64,000 nt of DNA from Cercis canadensis (Eukaryota > Streptophyta > Magnoliopsida > Fabales > Fabaceae): NCBI GenBank assembly GCA_003255065.1, contig QAOA01007010.1, forward strand, positions 62,001 to 126,000, in the 5' to 3' direction. Within the stretch, counting starts at the first letter, position 1. The number at the start of each line of letters is the position of its first letter. Below, piece after piece: positions 38,101 to 50,273 of the stretch. The notes beneath the pieces were generated by a model, which was not told the origin of the DNA, did not search any database, and saw only the letters and a program-made list of their open reading frames with translations. Position numbers and translations under genes: made by a program.

Positions 38101-38991
38101 GGGGGGTTTGGAGAAGAAAGAATAGTAGTTTACTATTACATCTCTATTTATTTCTTCAAAATTTTTTAAATATTATTTAGATAACATTATTAAATATTTT
38201 ATTAAATATATTTACTTTATAAATAAATGATAAATTTATAAAATTATAAATTTTTATTTCTTTCCTCTCTTTTTACTCATTTTAATCATCCAAACAAATG
38301 AGAGAAAAACCTCTCCATTTCTCTTTCCCTCTCTTTCCTCTCCTCTCCTTTCTTTTCATTTTCTCTCACTTCAAACTCCCATACAGAGCCTAAGAGATTA
38401 AGGTTTGATATTCAAATCCCTATTTTCCCTGTTAGTTCTATCTAAATATCTATCCAATAAAAAAATATTGAAAGGAAAATGATGAATAAATAAACATTGG
38501 AGTTAGAAATAGAGATACTGATGATTTTTTTTGTTTCAATGGTCAAGATATTCTTGGGACAGTTTTTGCACAGCCAAACAAATTCTCTCCCAAAAAAGAT
38601 ATTGACTTTGAAAATATTTTAACGAATTATTCAGAGAAAAATATATATAAACCTTCATCTTCCAAAAAGTGATATCACTGTAGCAGAGAGACGTGCATAT
38701 AATACGAATTCGAACTTCATGAGCCATTGGCGGCGCTACGATGATCTCCTCGATTAGTAACGGCTCCCCAGGTTTGCGACTAACCGCGGCTACAGTGTGC
38801 AATCAGAATAGAATTACAAGTGTTCGAACTCAGAATCATAACAAAAAAAAAGAAAGAATAGAATTACAAGTACTTATCAAAATAACCAAGAAGGCTATAA
38901 TTCAAAAACGAAATGGACAAAACTGATTTCATGACGCACCTTTACATGTTATAGGATGTCTTTCACTTTTTGGGGCCAATTTCTCTTCCAT
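34076..38991 (-). CDS. Alcohol dehydrogenase-like protein (zinc-type, plant ADH-like)
   Basis: Ten exons give 389 aa: 38991-38940, 38789-38653, 37830-37784, 36935-36610, 36095-36013, 35933-35858, 35748-35684, 35208-35113, 34545-34381 and 34198-34076. This medium-chain dehydrogenase family oxidises alcohols or reduces aldehydes with NAD(H); the substrate of the ADH-like subgroup is unclear. Seen: first catalytic-zinc Cys53 in TSLCYSD, His in ILGHEAIG, a structural-zinc set [15 protein letters not shown], the other catalytic Cys in LLSCGVSTG, and the NAD loop GLGCIG. All frames join without breaks. The residue after Cys53 is Tyr where plant ADHs normally have His. Intron 4 begins with a 270-bp tandem duplication that copies the last ~75 bp of exon 4. 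Intron 2 holds a Harbinger-type MITE; intron 8 holds a MITE and a (CT)n run abutting the exon 8 donor. Confidence 0.92.
34588..34795. mobile_element. GAGT-family foldback MITE, member 1 (ADH intron 8)
   Basis: The ends are GAGTAAAAT on the left and TTTTTAACTC on the right, with inverted TTATTTTTGGTGTTATTTTAGTC-type arms. TACAT lies on both sides. It is related to 52480-52735 and 56362-56594. Confidence 0.7.
35052..35110. repeat. (GA)n microsatellite next to the ADH exon 8 donor
   Basis: An almost pure GA run on the plus strand, which is (CT)n in the transcript. It begins within a few bases of the exon 8 GT donor at 35112-35111. Confidence 0.95.
36150..36689 (-). repeat. 270-bp tandem duplication across ADH exon 4 and intron 4
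   Basis: The units start CTATAAATCAA(A)ATGATCATACAAC at 36150 and 36420. Each ends with a copy of the exon 4 3' end (GATACACCGCAACTGAGGAGG). The 36420-36689 copy contains the exon used. The 36150-36419 copy has lost the AG|GTAATT donor context (it reads ATAAGTAATTTAAG) and lies in intron 4. Confidence 0.9.
37935..38390. mobile_element. Harbinger/Tourist-type MITE in ADH intron 2
   Basis: TAA is duplicated at 37932-37934 and 38391-38393. The ends are GGGTTTGTTTGGAAGTT on the left and GGCTCTGTATGGGAGTTTG as the complement of the right. The right side is rich in CTCTCC. No coding capacity. Confidence 0.7.
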
Positions 38992-39493
38992 GGCAATGCA
39001 AAACAAGCACAAGCAGAGTTTCTGTTGGCACTTTGGGGTACGTAGACACAAGCGAAGCTTTTATTTTGTTGGGCAGAGCCAATAAACTGAATCAGAATTA
39101 AATTAATTGGTAACCAAGATATTCAAGGCATAGAGTATTCTCAAAAAAATCTAAACATGAACTAAATATATTACGGGGATTCTATGATACTACCTAAGTA
39201 TGTCATACTACACTGACGTGGCAAACATACATAATTTTTATATTTTATTATATATAAAATATAATTTATTTAATTTTTTAAACAAATTTTAAAATAGTTA
39301 ATTTGTACACATGTCATTCATTTATTGGTTATTTTTATGTAGTATGACATACCATATAAATACTAAAAGTATCTAAGAAACATCCTATCTTATAAAATTA
39401 TATAAATGAATGTATTATATTTAAATTTTTTAAAATTTCTTTTATTTCTTCCTTCTTTATTTTCTTAATCCTCTACCATAAACAGATTCATTA

Positions 39494-39682
39494 ACCAACA
39501 AAGGTTAGCCTGAGTGGAAGAGGCTCTAATCGCTTAAGCAAGTGGTTTAGAGTTCAAGCCCTTATGGATGCAACAAACTTTTTTTAGAAATATCTCCGCT
39601 TTAGCGCCTGACAGTATCTCAGAAGATTAGTCATGGGCAAAGTCTGGAGATACCTTGAGAAACAAAAAAAAAAAAAAAACAT
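39494..39682 (+). mobile_element. tRNA-derived SINE of a second type
   Basis: It starts near GGTTAGCCTGAGTGGAAGAG (box A-like) and has GGTTTAGAGTTCAAGCCC (box B-like). It ends in a 17-A tail and is flanked by ATTCATTA at 39486-39493 and 39683-39690. Confidence 0.78.
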
Positions 39683-39740
39683 ATTCATTAGTATTAAATG
39701 TACAAAAAAGTTAAATGTACCATGTATCTAGATTGTTTAA

Positions 39741-40185
39741 GCGCTCATTTGGTACATGAAAAGAAAATCATAAAATCAAAGGTGGGAATTAGAATGAGAA
39801 TATAATAGTCATTCTCATTTCATAGTTTGATATTTTATGAAATCAATGTGAAATATAATTGAAATCAGTTAAAAAGATATAAATGCACCTTATTATAAAT
39901 ATTCTTTTATAGGTGTTAGATGAATTATATTTAATAAGAGTAGTTTAGGTATTTTGTGAAATTAGTAAAGATATATTGGGAAGAAAATACATTAATTGTA
40001 TGAAATGGGTCGTGGATTCATCATTTCTACCTCTCTAGGTGAGAATTTTGATTCCTACTTCTATAGAATCATGCCTGAATCGGAATCACCATTTTATGTC
40101 ATTTGTTGCCACTAAACATGCAAATGCTCATTCCATGAAATAGAGCTTGGAATGGAATCACTATTCTATGTACCAAATGAGCACC
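39741..40185. mobile_element. Harbinger/Tourist-type MITE
   Basis: TAA is duplicated at 39738-39740 and 40186-40188. The inverted ends are GCGCTCATTTGGTACATGAA and GGTGCTCATTTGGTACATAG. Internal inverted segments (TGGAATCA and related) are also visible. Confidence 0.75.
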
Positions 40186-40202
40186 TAAAGTAACGGGTGC
40201 AC

Positions 40203-40405
40203 TTTAGAGAGTAAAGTGCCCTTAATTGGATAGTTTATCCGAAAAGATCTACTTGGATAACTATTAATAAGATGATCGAGGGAATGAATTTTTAAAAATT
40301 TATAGGCCATCAATATCTAAGTGCATATACATAATCAAAATCTCAACCATTAATTTTTTCATCAATGGGGTTATTCTTTTGCACTTTACTCTCTAAAGAG
40401 CACCA
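40203..40405. mobile_element. MITE with 24-bp inverted ends
   Basis: GGTGCACTTTAGAGAGTAAAGTGC on the left is matched by the complement of GCACTTTACTCTCTAAAGAGCACC on the right, at 23 of 24 positions. The first ~24 bp is itself palindromic (CACTTTAGAGAGTAAAGTG). Target duplication not found. Confidence 0.65.
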
Positions 40406-40412
40406 CTCACAT

Positions 40413-40891
40413 AAAGGATCCAAATCCACATAACCCCAATGCTGCACCAAACTGACGTGGAAACTTTTTGATAACCCATAATTTTAACTTAATGTGTTTT
40501 CAGGCATATATATTATTATTACCCATTGATACACCGCAACTGAGGAGACATGCTTGGTTGGGAGGAGTTATTGTGGGATCAATCTTTGTTAGATTGGACC
40601 AAATGATTTGTAGCCTAGTGGTATTGAGATTATTCTCAAGACTTGTGGGTTTTGTATTCGAATCTAAAATTATAGCTAAAAGTAACAAAAATCTATATTA
40701 GATTGGCAATATCAACCACAGTGTACTCACTAAAGCTTGACACAAATATAAAATGGCATATGACATCTCTTTTTAGGTAAGTGAATCTGCTGGTGGCATG
40801 TCTAAGCATACAAGGAGACACCTAAAGGATCCAAATCCACATATCCCCAATTTTGCACCAAATTGACGTGGCAACTTTTTTATAAGCCATA
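40413..40891 (-). pseudogene. ADH exon 4 fragment between direct repeats, split by a SINE
   Basis: 40524-40820 matches the 3' half of exon 4 of the neighbouring ADH gene (GATACACCGCAACTGAGGAG through GGTGGCATGTCTAAGCATAC), in the same orientation but decayed. It is flanked by ~70-bp direct repeats starting AAAGGATCCAAATCCACATA at 40413 and 40824. A SINE interrupts it at 40598-40697. No other ADH exon is nearby, so it cannot be functional. Confidence 0.85.
40598..40697 (+). mobile_element. Short tRNA-derived SINE, copy 3
   Basis: It has TAGCCTAGTGGTATTGAG (box A-like) and GTATTCGAATCTAAAATTAT (box B-like). TTAGATTGG is duplicated at 40589-40597 and 40698-40706. The intact ADH exon 4 has TTAGATTGG once at this place, which proves the insertion point. 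Confidence 0.9.
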
Positions 40892-41572
40892 TTTTTTTTT
40901 AGAAAAAAAAGAGTGTAGTTCGCTAAGAAAAGAGAAGGGAGTTCACGATGAAAAAAGATATCAAACACTTGAGTTCTTATGACTAGAGGAAAAGGAATAA
41001 AATGAATTTGAATGAAATGATTATTTTCATTTTTATTTTTGGTATTGTTTAGAATGAAGAATATTCCATTTTTTTTTTATATAATAGAATAAGCAAAGAT
41101 TGGAATGAAAATAATAAAAAAGTAAATGCTCAAAGACAATAATACAATTGCATTAAATTATATTTATTGTTATTAATTGCCTAATTATTGAGATTTTATA
41201 AATTTTGGAGAATAATTATCTTGATTAAGCTATTCTTGAAGGAAAGGAATGAGTATTACATCCGTTGTTGGTAGAAATGGTTATTCCCAAGGAAATTGTG
41301 ATTTCCATTCCAAAGTTACTATCTAACATATTTTGTAGGCATTTATTTTCCCTTTACCATCCTCACAAGCCTTATTCCATTAAAAAAAAACATGCTCTCA
41401 GAACAATAATTAAGACTAATTAATGGCACCAATTTCATTTTTGAGGTAATTCAAAATCTGTACTTATATATTACATACATCGCAGAACTATATGGGATAG
41501 CACATTAACACGGAATTAAAGCGCCAACTGTTTGTGACATGTGATGATCGGTTCATTTAGGGTCTAAGAGTT

Positions 41573-41683
41573 TTTTTTTTTTTGGTTACTTTTTGGCTAC
41601 AACTCTAGATTTGAACACAGAACCAACAAGCTTTGGTCGAGACAACTTCAGTATCACTCAACTATAAGCTATTTGGCAGAGCT
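41573..41683 (-). mobile_element. Short tRNA-derived SINE, copy 4
   Basis: A T run, then GGCTACAACTCTAGATTTGAACACAGAACC, and a complement box A near TAAGCTATTTGG. TAAGAGTT is duplicated at 41565-41572 and 41684-41691. Confidence 0.8.
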
Positions 41684-41691
41684 TAAGAGTT

Positions 41692-43593
41692 GATTCCAAA
41701 TCTACTAGGGTTTGCTTTAAGTTTGGTTTTAACCTTCTTTAGTGAGAAGTGTTGCTTGTCATCTAAATAAGTCACTCTTATATTTTCCACTCATTTTAAT
41801 GCTTTATCTATTCACGACAAATAATTTTATTTGTTACCAGAAATAGAAAAAAAAAAAAAACAAAGATATTTGTGAAATGTGTGTGCATGTCTATAATGAT
41901 GCATGCATATTCTTTCATTTCATGTTCCTAAAGTTAGGGTCTTATCTTAATTATAATGGATATGAAAATGAAGATTTAAATCTGAGACCTCAATCATTTC
42001 TAAGAGATTCTTGATGTGTGTGCTTATGTTATAAGGGATACTTATTGAATTAATTACTACTTATTTTTCTTTTTGGCAAATGACTTAATTACTACTTATT
42101 ATGCTTTTACATTAGAGCATTATAATATAGGGGTAGGTTTGTTGATAGAGTTTAATTCGTCTCCACCCTCAAATAAGATATGCTTATATTTAGTGATAAT
42201 GGATTAAAATTAAGCTTTTGGTAAAATTCTCTATGAAGTGTTATCCTAGTTAAGTAGATGAAGGAAATTAGTGCATAGTGCATGCAAATCGAATTCTTTT
42301 TTATTTTATTTAATGTGCGCTGCAATTATTTTAGTCATCACAAATTGTTTTCTTTTTTCAACTTAGATCTAGAATTAGAGTATAATCACCATTACTATCT
42401 TCAGTTTTTGGAGAGGAATTATTTTCTTCCTTCTATTTCTCTATTAATTATATAATTTTTATACTTTTGTCTTGCAGACTTTTCTTCCTAACTTATTTAA
42501 CTAATTAAATATCATCTTCCAGACTCTCTATATACAAACAAAAGTTTTATTACTAAAAAAAATGTGGCACCAAACTATCAATTTTTTATTTATTTATGAG
42601 AAACACAAATTTACTGTTTTAAATCAATCGGCATTTACACAAAAACAAATAACACCATATGAAATTTTCAGTACAATATTTTCTGAAATTCAAAAAGTTA
42701 AAACCCCAAAGTAAACTTTTTCATTTTTCTTCTTGAACTAAAAGGCGAATAAAGACATGACTCCAAGTCATGGCAAAACTGTGGCCATTGACAATCGATG
42801 ACAAATCTTTTTTTGTTTTTGGTATATGACAAAGCATCTTTATTGGCAGAAAAAAACATCAAACTATCAATTTGAACATTAATTCACAGTCTATTAATAG
42901 TTGGATTCATATTGCTCCATATTCGTATATTAGTCAATTTCATTCATTTATTGCCATGATAAAATAGGATATATAACTTGTTTCTTAGAAGATAGCTAAC
43001 ACAATTGTCATATGCAATCATCAAGACATAAATTTCCATAGCATCTTGCAAATTAAAGGGAAATTGAGGAACTACTTGGTCACTTAGGTCATTGATAATC
43101 AAGAAAGTGGTAATGCAATATGTAAACTAGCTAGAAGGATAGCAAATGATTATTTTATGGTAGATGCCACTGGTGGATTTGTTCTTCAATGATCACCTGC
43201 ATCGGCAAAGAGGGATGAAAAAACACTGATGTCAAAATTGTCTTATTGCTTTTTTACTATAATCACTATGAAAAAGTAGGATTGAAATAAATTGATAAAC
43301 TTTACTTTAAAATACGTTGTATATGGGTAAAATAAAATATAAAATTTCCAAAATATTTTGGAAAATAAGTCATTCAAACTATTACATTTTAAATCCTTTT
43401 CCTAGAAGCTAACCAATTCACATGTGGGAATAGTCTTAATAATAAATTATATATATATTTCAACTTCATATAACAAAAGTGAATGAAATTCTAAATGTTT
43501 GAAAGAAAAAAAAAAAAACTGAGAGTTATATATTATGAGATGCAGAATGGCATGGAAATGTAAAAGCTAAGGAACTGGCAATTGATAAATTAA
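41692..43593. other. Intergenic, 3' flank of the AGL11-like gene
   Basis: AT-rich sequence without coding evidence. The last few hundred bases before 43594 probably include the 3' UTR of the MADS-box gene on the minus strand. 40960-41390 holds repeated GGAATG-type motifs typical of a decayed MITE. Confidence 0.4.
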
Positions 43594-46500
43594 TTACCCA
43601 AGATGAAGAATCTTCTTGTCTGATTGTGGATATGCAGATGCACCTTCAATCATGGTTGGATTGAAGAAATTGCGGGAAGCTAATGCTTGAATGGCATTCA
43701 GCTCTGGTGCAGAAACCATGTTTGCTTGTTGAAGCCTCTCAACTTCTGCTATCTGAAAATTTTCAATTTGGAATGAAATTTAACATGTATTAGCAAATGT
43801 TGAAAGTGCATTAACGTATATGGATATATGTAGTATATATCTTCACCTAGTAAAAAGAAAAACAAAAGAAGTTTCTGTATCTACGTACCTTAGTTCGAAG
43901 GCAAAGATTTTCATTTTCCAGTTCAATCTCCTAAGTCAAATTTTCACAGTATCAGTTTACAGTGCATTTAACAAAAGCTAGTGACAAAGAATTTGAGCCA
44001 GAGAAATCCAAGTTATAAATAATTACCCTTTTCTGCAAATATTCGATTTCGGCCAGCAGCATCTCATGCTATATATTGCAGTATATAAATAACAGAAAAA
44101 TAAGAACAAGATTAGATAAAAACCCAGAAGATTCAATATATTATTTATAATCAAATTTGAATGAAAGAAAAAACTGAAAGAAATTGAAATATCTATTGCA
44201 TGTGTCACAGTTAAAAATTCTCATTCCATGCACTTTTCTTTTTCCCCTTAATTCATCAACTTTTACCTTCTTGGACCTGATTCTATTGATTCCTCTTTCA
44301 AGTCTATTCTCCAGCTGCTTAAGTTCCTTCACAGTCAACGTGCTCAAGGCATCACCCATCAAGTGCCTACAAGCAAGAATAGGGTATCACAGCATTACTT
44401 GAAACATTTCTATGCATTATAATTATAGCTCAAGCATTATTTTTTCGTATGCAGCATAACAATTTCACTATCTATCATTCACAAGTACTCTCTATAGACT
44501 TCTTTTCTTAAATTTTTTTTCATTCGCACTAAGATATAAGGTTCTTTGCTTGAATATTGTATTTTGATAATTTATTTACCTCATTATTGTAGTTTCAAAA
44601 TTATTTATCTTAATATTACAATTTTTTATTTTAAAATAAAAAACAAATGTCATCAGGTGAGGCTCATCGAACACGCCCCATGCCATGCGGCATATCCCTT
44701 GAGGACAAGCCTCATGGGATGTAGCATGTCCTACCTGCAAAGTCATATCTCATTTTTTGCAAAGTTTGCCGTGCGTGTAGGTGGTGGGGCCTACCGGAAA
44801 GGCCACATGCCATGTGGCATGTTCTCAAGAGACATGCCGCATGGCATGTGGTGTGTATAGTAGGCTCTACCTATTGACATTTATTTTTTAAAAAATAGGA
44901 AAAACTATAATGTTATGGTAAATTGTTTTGAAACTACAATAATGAAGTAAATAGTTGTCAAAATATAATATTTAAGTCAAAGAACCGAGATATAAGGATA
45001 CTTGAAGTCACCTGTTTGAATTTTGCAGCATCTGAATTTGCTGTCGTAGCTTTGCAGATTCTTGTTGATAGTACTATATATAATTCAGAGTTTTTAACAT
45101 GATAAAAGGAAGAACATATTAGCTGTGATCATTTGGCAGTAAACATATATGTAATCATGTGTATAATACAATAAGCAAGAAATATAAATATCCAATTAAC
45201 TTCATCTGCACACTATAGTATTCTGTCTAACAGATTTGAGTAGAATAATTATTAAGGGGAAATTCTAATTAGGTTGCAACTGGGCAAGTTAACAAGAATA
45301 ATTTTAGTTTGGTTCATTAACTACATTTTATAACAGAGTAACCATACTTTATTTCAATTACAAAATAATCACATAAAAAAATCATTCTGGTCATTAAATA
45401 GAAAAATTATCAATAGTTGTTCCTAAATGAAATTATACCATGCATGTATTAAATTGCGTAAAAGAGGTTAATTGTGTTTAATATGTTTTTTTGTGGTAGA
45501 TGTTATTGTTATTAGTACACATCTTCAAATTGAAAAGTGAGTGCTAAGTTGTACAAATCTATATTGAAAATCTTATATTAGAATTTCCATTCAATAAACT
45601 GCAAGGAAAATAAGCATAAAAAAAAGTATTTTTAGGGTTTTAATAATGATAAAAGTATCATCAAGACAACTTTTATACACTAAGACTAAGTTCCTCTTTG
45701 GACAATCTTAAAAGCGCAACCTCATGGCCTAATGCATTCAGAGAAAAATTCCCTTGGTTGCTGGCTCAAAAAAGGAAAAAAAAGTATATAAATTACTTAA
45801 ATTTATTTAATTTTATGTTAAGTAATCAAATTTGTCATTATTTATAAATTACTTATGCAATTCAATTGGAGATTAACCTATGGATTTGAAAATTGACTGG
45901 TGTATATATGTATATATGTAAGAACAGCATGGACTATTAGAATCTGTATCTAGTTGGCAAGCATTATTGACCATCTGAATTATTATAAATTTATCTTGTA
46001 ATAATATAATTAAATAAAATAAAATGAACATACAGAAGCAGCTTTCTGTAGTATCACATATTACCTGAGCATTGATTTCAGTAGTAGAGCTCGTACTTGA
46101 GTTATCAGAACATGCCTTTTTGTACCTCTCTATGGTTGACCTTATGCTGCTGGCAAGAAGAGAAAAGGAGATGGAGCAAAAAATGGGGAAACAAGTAAGC
46201 AACAAGAACAATAGCCAAAAAAAAAAAAAAAAAGAAAAGTAAGCAACAAGAAGGAAACGTTCATGATGAACACTAAATACTGAAACACTACTTTGAGAAA
46301 CAAAATTAAGGTCTTAGAATGATTATGTAAAGATTTTAACACAATTGTTGATGCATTTCGATAACAATTTTATTTTCTGCCTCTTGTGTAGAAAATAAAA
46401 ACTCTTGATATATTTTTTTTTTGTACTTGAAAATGGCAATAAGGATATGTTACTCTAATATTACCGACACTAGTGTCATGCCTGGAATCCCATGAGATGG

Positions 46501-49500
46501 CAGACAGAGGCCCACTTAAAGGATTACCCCAAAGGCAATTTTTTGGCCCATAAAAAAAGCTACTCAATTAGCCTCTAAACACCAGAGGATCTCCTTAATG
46601 AGGGTTACCGACCAAGTATGAATTGACTCTTAATAATTTTGTAAGACATAAATTAACACCATGCTTGTTCACTGATTCTAAAACGACACTCCATAACAAG
46701 TTAGTAATGAGCATCTAATTAACAAGACCAAAATTATTTGTCTAGCAAATAGATAAAATAAAAGGATAGGATAATTTATTATGTAGCCCATTAAACATTC
46801 AGATTGAAATGTGTATGTTCTACTAATGGATTAAATATTATGTATGTTTTATTTTCTATTTTATTTATGGGATATGGTGATTCTTTTAAACAGACTGAGT
46901 TTAAAGCTTGTGATCTGTAAGAACGTGACTTTAATTCTATCCTTTAATTGCTCTCTTGTATCTTTTTTATTATTATTATTACATTTTCTACATTTAGTGG
47001 CTTGCTTTTTGGTATGATTATATCACTTCTAATCATTATTATTATTATTAATTATTGCAAGAAAAAAAAATCAGTAATTTTGATGTGAGTTGAACCAAAA
47101 TTGTTCATTTCACATAGGAATCAATGAAGCAAATATTGGACATAAAAGTTAAGACTTGAAAGGCATTAGCTAGGTCCATGCCATGATAACTCTTAAGTGA
47201 ATATATTAATGCATAAATAAACTATAAATGATGATTGTTCAACAAATTCTCAATGTTTAAACATAAATGGGAGCTGAAACCTGAAAGCACAAGTAAAATA
47301 AATTAGAGAAAGGATCAAGAGTAGCAAAAGTAAAAGAGAAGGGACAAATAGAACTCAAGACTTGCTCTTTTTTATTTTTTCGTCTTTTCTTTTTCTTTTC
47401 TGCTTCTTCAGTTTATCACCCACCCCTGAGACCAAAAAGCAGATACTAGAATGCAACAGGACCAGAGAGACAACCAAGAAAGTTAAATAGACAAGAAAAG
47501 AGAAAAGCTCGTTTTTTCTCTGGAGAAGGAAAACAAAAGATGGGCTTCCTCCCTCTCTAAACTAAAAATGGAAATGGATAAGCAAGCAAATCGGATGTCA
47601 GAGAAATTTGAATGCAAGGGACAAGAAGTTATTTATTAGCTAAGCCTTTTTTATTCACTTTATTCACTCTATGTACAGATTCTCATATATTTTAGCATTT
47701 AAAAGGAAAGGGAAAAAGGGGTTATTGTGTAAAGAAGCTATGGCTGCGTGGTTGCCTAATTGGTGCAATGCAACTTATGGAGCTTTTGGTGCCGAGTCTG
47801 CTCACCCACTGCCACAAGTTCAGTGTCTCTTTCAATTTTGTCAACCAGCTCAGTACGGTGTTTCAAATAAAGGTGCTTCTATAATTATTATCATAGGCAT
47901 TAGTATCATCATCATCATCATCATTACTGATATTAAAATTACAATTATGATTTTAAGATACAAGAATTAAATTTTACATAATGTCATTTTCTTTAAGCTT
48001 TGATTGAATAATGCTATTTGAACATTTTCTTATCTCACATTTATGCATGTTAGTACTCGTGTTGAACTCAAATGTAAGTATATGTGTTAGTGTGTACGGT
48101 ATGAGAGAATGTGTAACTAGCATTAATGATTAAGTTTTTGAAAACTACTGTTTACACACACGGAAAAAACTGAGTCTACAATAAAAAAAAGTTCAAAGGT
48201 TGATTATGCAAATTTAATTAAGTTAACTAGTATGCGTGCAATTACTCTATAGATAGCATATGATACTTTTCTTTGATGCATTGGATCAGAATCAAGTACA
48301 AGTACAAATTGAAACCTACGCTGCAACAAAGGTGGGGACAAAGTCAAATTGCCCCATAATCTATGGTGCTCTATGGTAAGTCTCTTTGCCAGCTACGCTA
48401 TCAATATCTAAAACTAAATGATGGCCTGTACAGTATGGAATTTAAGTTCTAACCAATTTCCACTGTTTCACCTTTTTCTTGCAAAGCTTTACATAGGGAG
48501 AAACTAAAAGCTCTCAGAGTGGTGAAATCCCAACTAAAGATACAATAGAAATCCCACTTTCTGTCACTTCACGATGAACAAAATTGGGTGAAAAGCTTAG
48601 AAAAGCTATAAGTGGAAGCAGAAGACAAGTTTGAGATATCCCATAAAAGACAAGAGGAGAAGATGAGAAAAGATAGTAACAACACACACAGCAATTTATT
48701 TTGGTTATGCTATCATCAGAATTCTTCTTACAAACATAACAAAAGTTAAAGCAAGGGAAGCAGACAAGGTCTTGTTCTTTATCATTCAACCGTGACTAGA
48801 TATGATCCATTCTTTTCTTTCTTCCTTCAATCACAGAAATAATAAAGTTTAGAGCATTGAAGTCAGAAGCAAGAAGTGATCTATTCTTTTATTCTTTATT
48901 ATTTATGTTGCCATAAAATGGTTGGAGATAGTTAAAGATACAGTGGATTGACCATAACCTGTAGTTCCCATCATGCATGGATTCATAATGACAAAAGTGT
49001 CTACACTATAGCATGTGTATCCTTTAGTTTAATTTTGATTTTATGTTTATAGTTTATCTAAGCTTTTGGCTAACACTTGAGAGTTAAAAAAAAATGCATT
49101 TTAATTATTTGGAATTAGCCTTTACCAAAACAGCCTAACAATTATTTACTAATATGTATCAAGAACGGATTCAACCCAAAAGTTTAAACTTTAGGTGAAG
49201 GTCTAAAAATGGTTTTATATTTAATACGTTCCTACATGTGAAAGCCTCTTCTAACTGTTTGGTCAAAAAGACTCTGATACTATATCAAAAACTAATTCAA
49301 CCCAAAAGTTTAAATTGTTAGGTGAAGACTCATGAATAATTTGATATCTAATAATATGAAGCACTCTTATCCTCGCTGCTAACATCTTATCAAATTTGCA
49401 TTAATTTACTTAGAACCTCAATCATGAAGTACAAAGTAGTTAAATTTTGTGATTGATAATAACTAGGACCACCATTTCATATATTACTAAGGATAATGGT

Positions 49501-50240
49501 TTTAATTTTAACAGATCTTTAGGGTTTTGGATAAACACATGCTCATGATATATGTAGCAAGCATCTAGCTCTATGAGATTATAAACAGAAGCTCCAGTTA
49601 GAAGCTCAGACTTCATTGCTTTCGGTAATCTTTTATAATGCTATCATGATTATGGCTTCAAATAGTCACCATTTCTATAACTGAAACAAATTTTATGGTT
49701 TCAAATAAGGGTATCTGATTTTACTAATGTAATAATTAGGGACATTTTTCCCTGTGTTAAACCATGTTAATTAACAACCTGAAGTTCTTGCAGTTCCAAT
49801 CATTACTCAAGCAAATGGAGCTCGTACTGCCCACAGAAAAATATAAAACATGTAGATTCTTTCTTCAGTTCTATACTTAAATCAACCCATGTAAAAAATT
49901 TAAAAAAAAAAAACTAAGAAAAAAACAAATGAATCCAAAAGAGGAAAAAATGCAATTAATTAACTGTATTTTTGCCCATTTTCTTACCTGAATTTTTCAC
50001 ACATAATAAAAGAAAATAATGAAACGCTAATAGTAGATGAAAGGGAACAAGTAAGTACTTGTTGTTTGAATACTCATAGAGGCGTCCACGGCTGGAGAAG
50101 ACAATAAGGGCAACTTCAGCATCACAGAGGACTGATAGCTCATAAGCTTTCTTCAGAAGCCCGTTTCTTCTCTTGCAGAAGGTAACCTGGCGATTAGTGG
50201 TGTTCTCAATCCTTTTGATCTCAATCTTGCCCCTCCCCAT
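43594..50240 (-). CDS. AGL11: AGL11/SEEDSTICK-type MADS-box transcription factor
   Basis: Seven exons give 222 aa: 50240-50059, 46146-46065, 45073-45012, 44366-44267, 44068-44027, 43930-43889 and 43752-43594. D-class factors of this type specify ovule and seed-coat identity and act in MADS tetramers bound to CArG boxes. Residues 1-60 are an essentially perfect AGAMOUS-clade MADS domain starting directly with [19 protein letters not shown], without the N-terminal extension usual in AG itself. The K domain follows ([37 protein letters not shown]). The C-terminus has AG motif I ([14 protein letters not shown]) and AG motif II, ending KKILHLG, as in AGL11 orthologues. Arg197, altered in the seedless-grape allele of AGL11, is present here. 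Intron 1 is 3.9 kb; in this clade it often holds regulatory sites. Intron 3 carries a MITE 24 bp from the exon 3 donor. Confidence 0.96.
44541..44987. mobile_element. Mutator-type foldback MITE in AGL11 intron 3
   Basis: AGATATAAG (9 bp) is duplicated at 44532-44540 and 44988-44996. The inverted arms span at least 150 bp per side, from GTTCTTTGCTTGAATATTG on the left and GGTTCTTTGACTTAAATATT on the complement of the right. They continue into a GC-richer part with CATGCCATGCGGCAT, which is itself palindromic. Confidence 0.88.
48008..48130. repeat. Small MITE-like foldback in AGL11 intron 1
   Basis: TAATGCTATTTGAACATTTTC on the left and TAATGCTAGTTACACATTCTC as the complement of the right. Related ends occur near 10945. 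Confidence 0.5.
49150..49375. repeat. Dispersed repeat with internal direct repeat, copy A
   Basis: CAACCCAAAAGTTTAAA followed by TTAGGTGAAG and a GATATCTAATA-type ending occurs twice, at about 49160 and 49297, around TTTGGTCAAAAAGACTCTGATAC. The same layout occurs at 55978-56270. Its class is unresolved; it may be a small LTR-like or SINE-like repeat. Confidence 0.55.
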
Positions 50241-50263
50241 CTCTGAAACTCCTTTTTAGAACA

Positions 50264-50273
50264 CCAAAAATGG
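50264..50273. promoter_or_regulatory. CArG box near the AGL11 start
   Basis: CCAAAAATGG fits CC(A/T)6GG exactly and lies 24 bp upstream of the ATG on the minus strand. It could serve MADS-factor feedback, but one 10-mer in AT-rich DNA is weak evidence. Confidence 0.35.

Noticed and set aside
47671..47970. 99-codon reading in AGL11 intron 1
   Set aside because: Ends in an ATC/ATT simple repeat, no domain, inside an intron.
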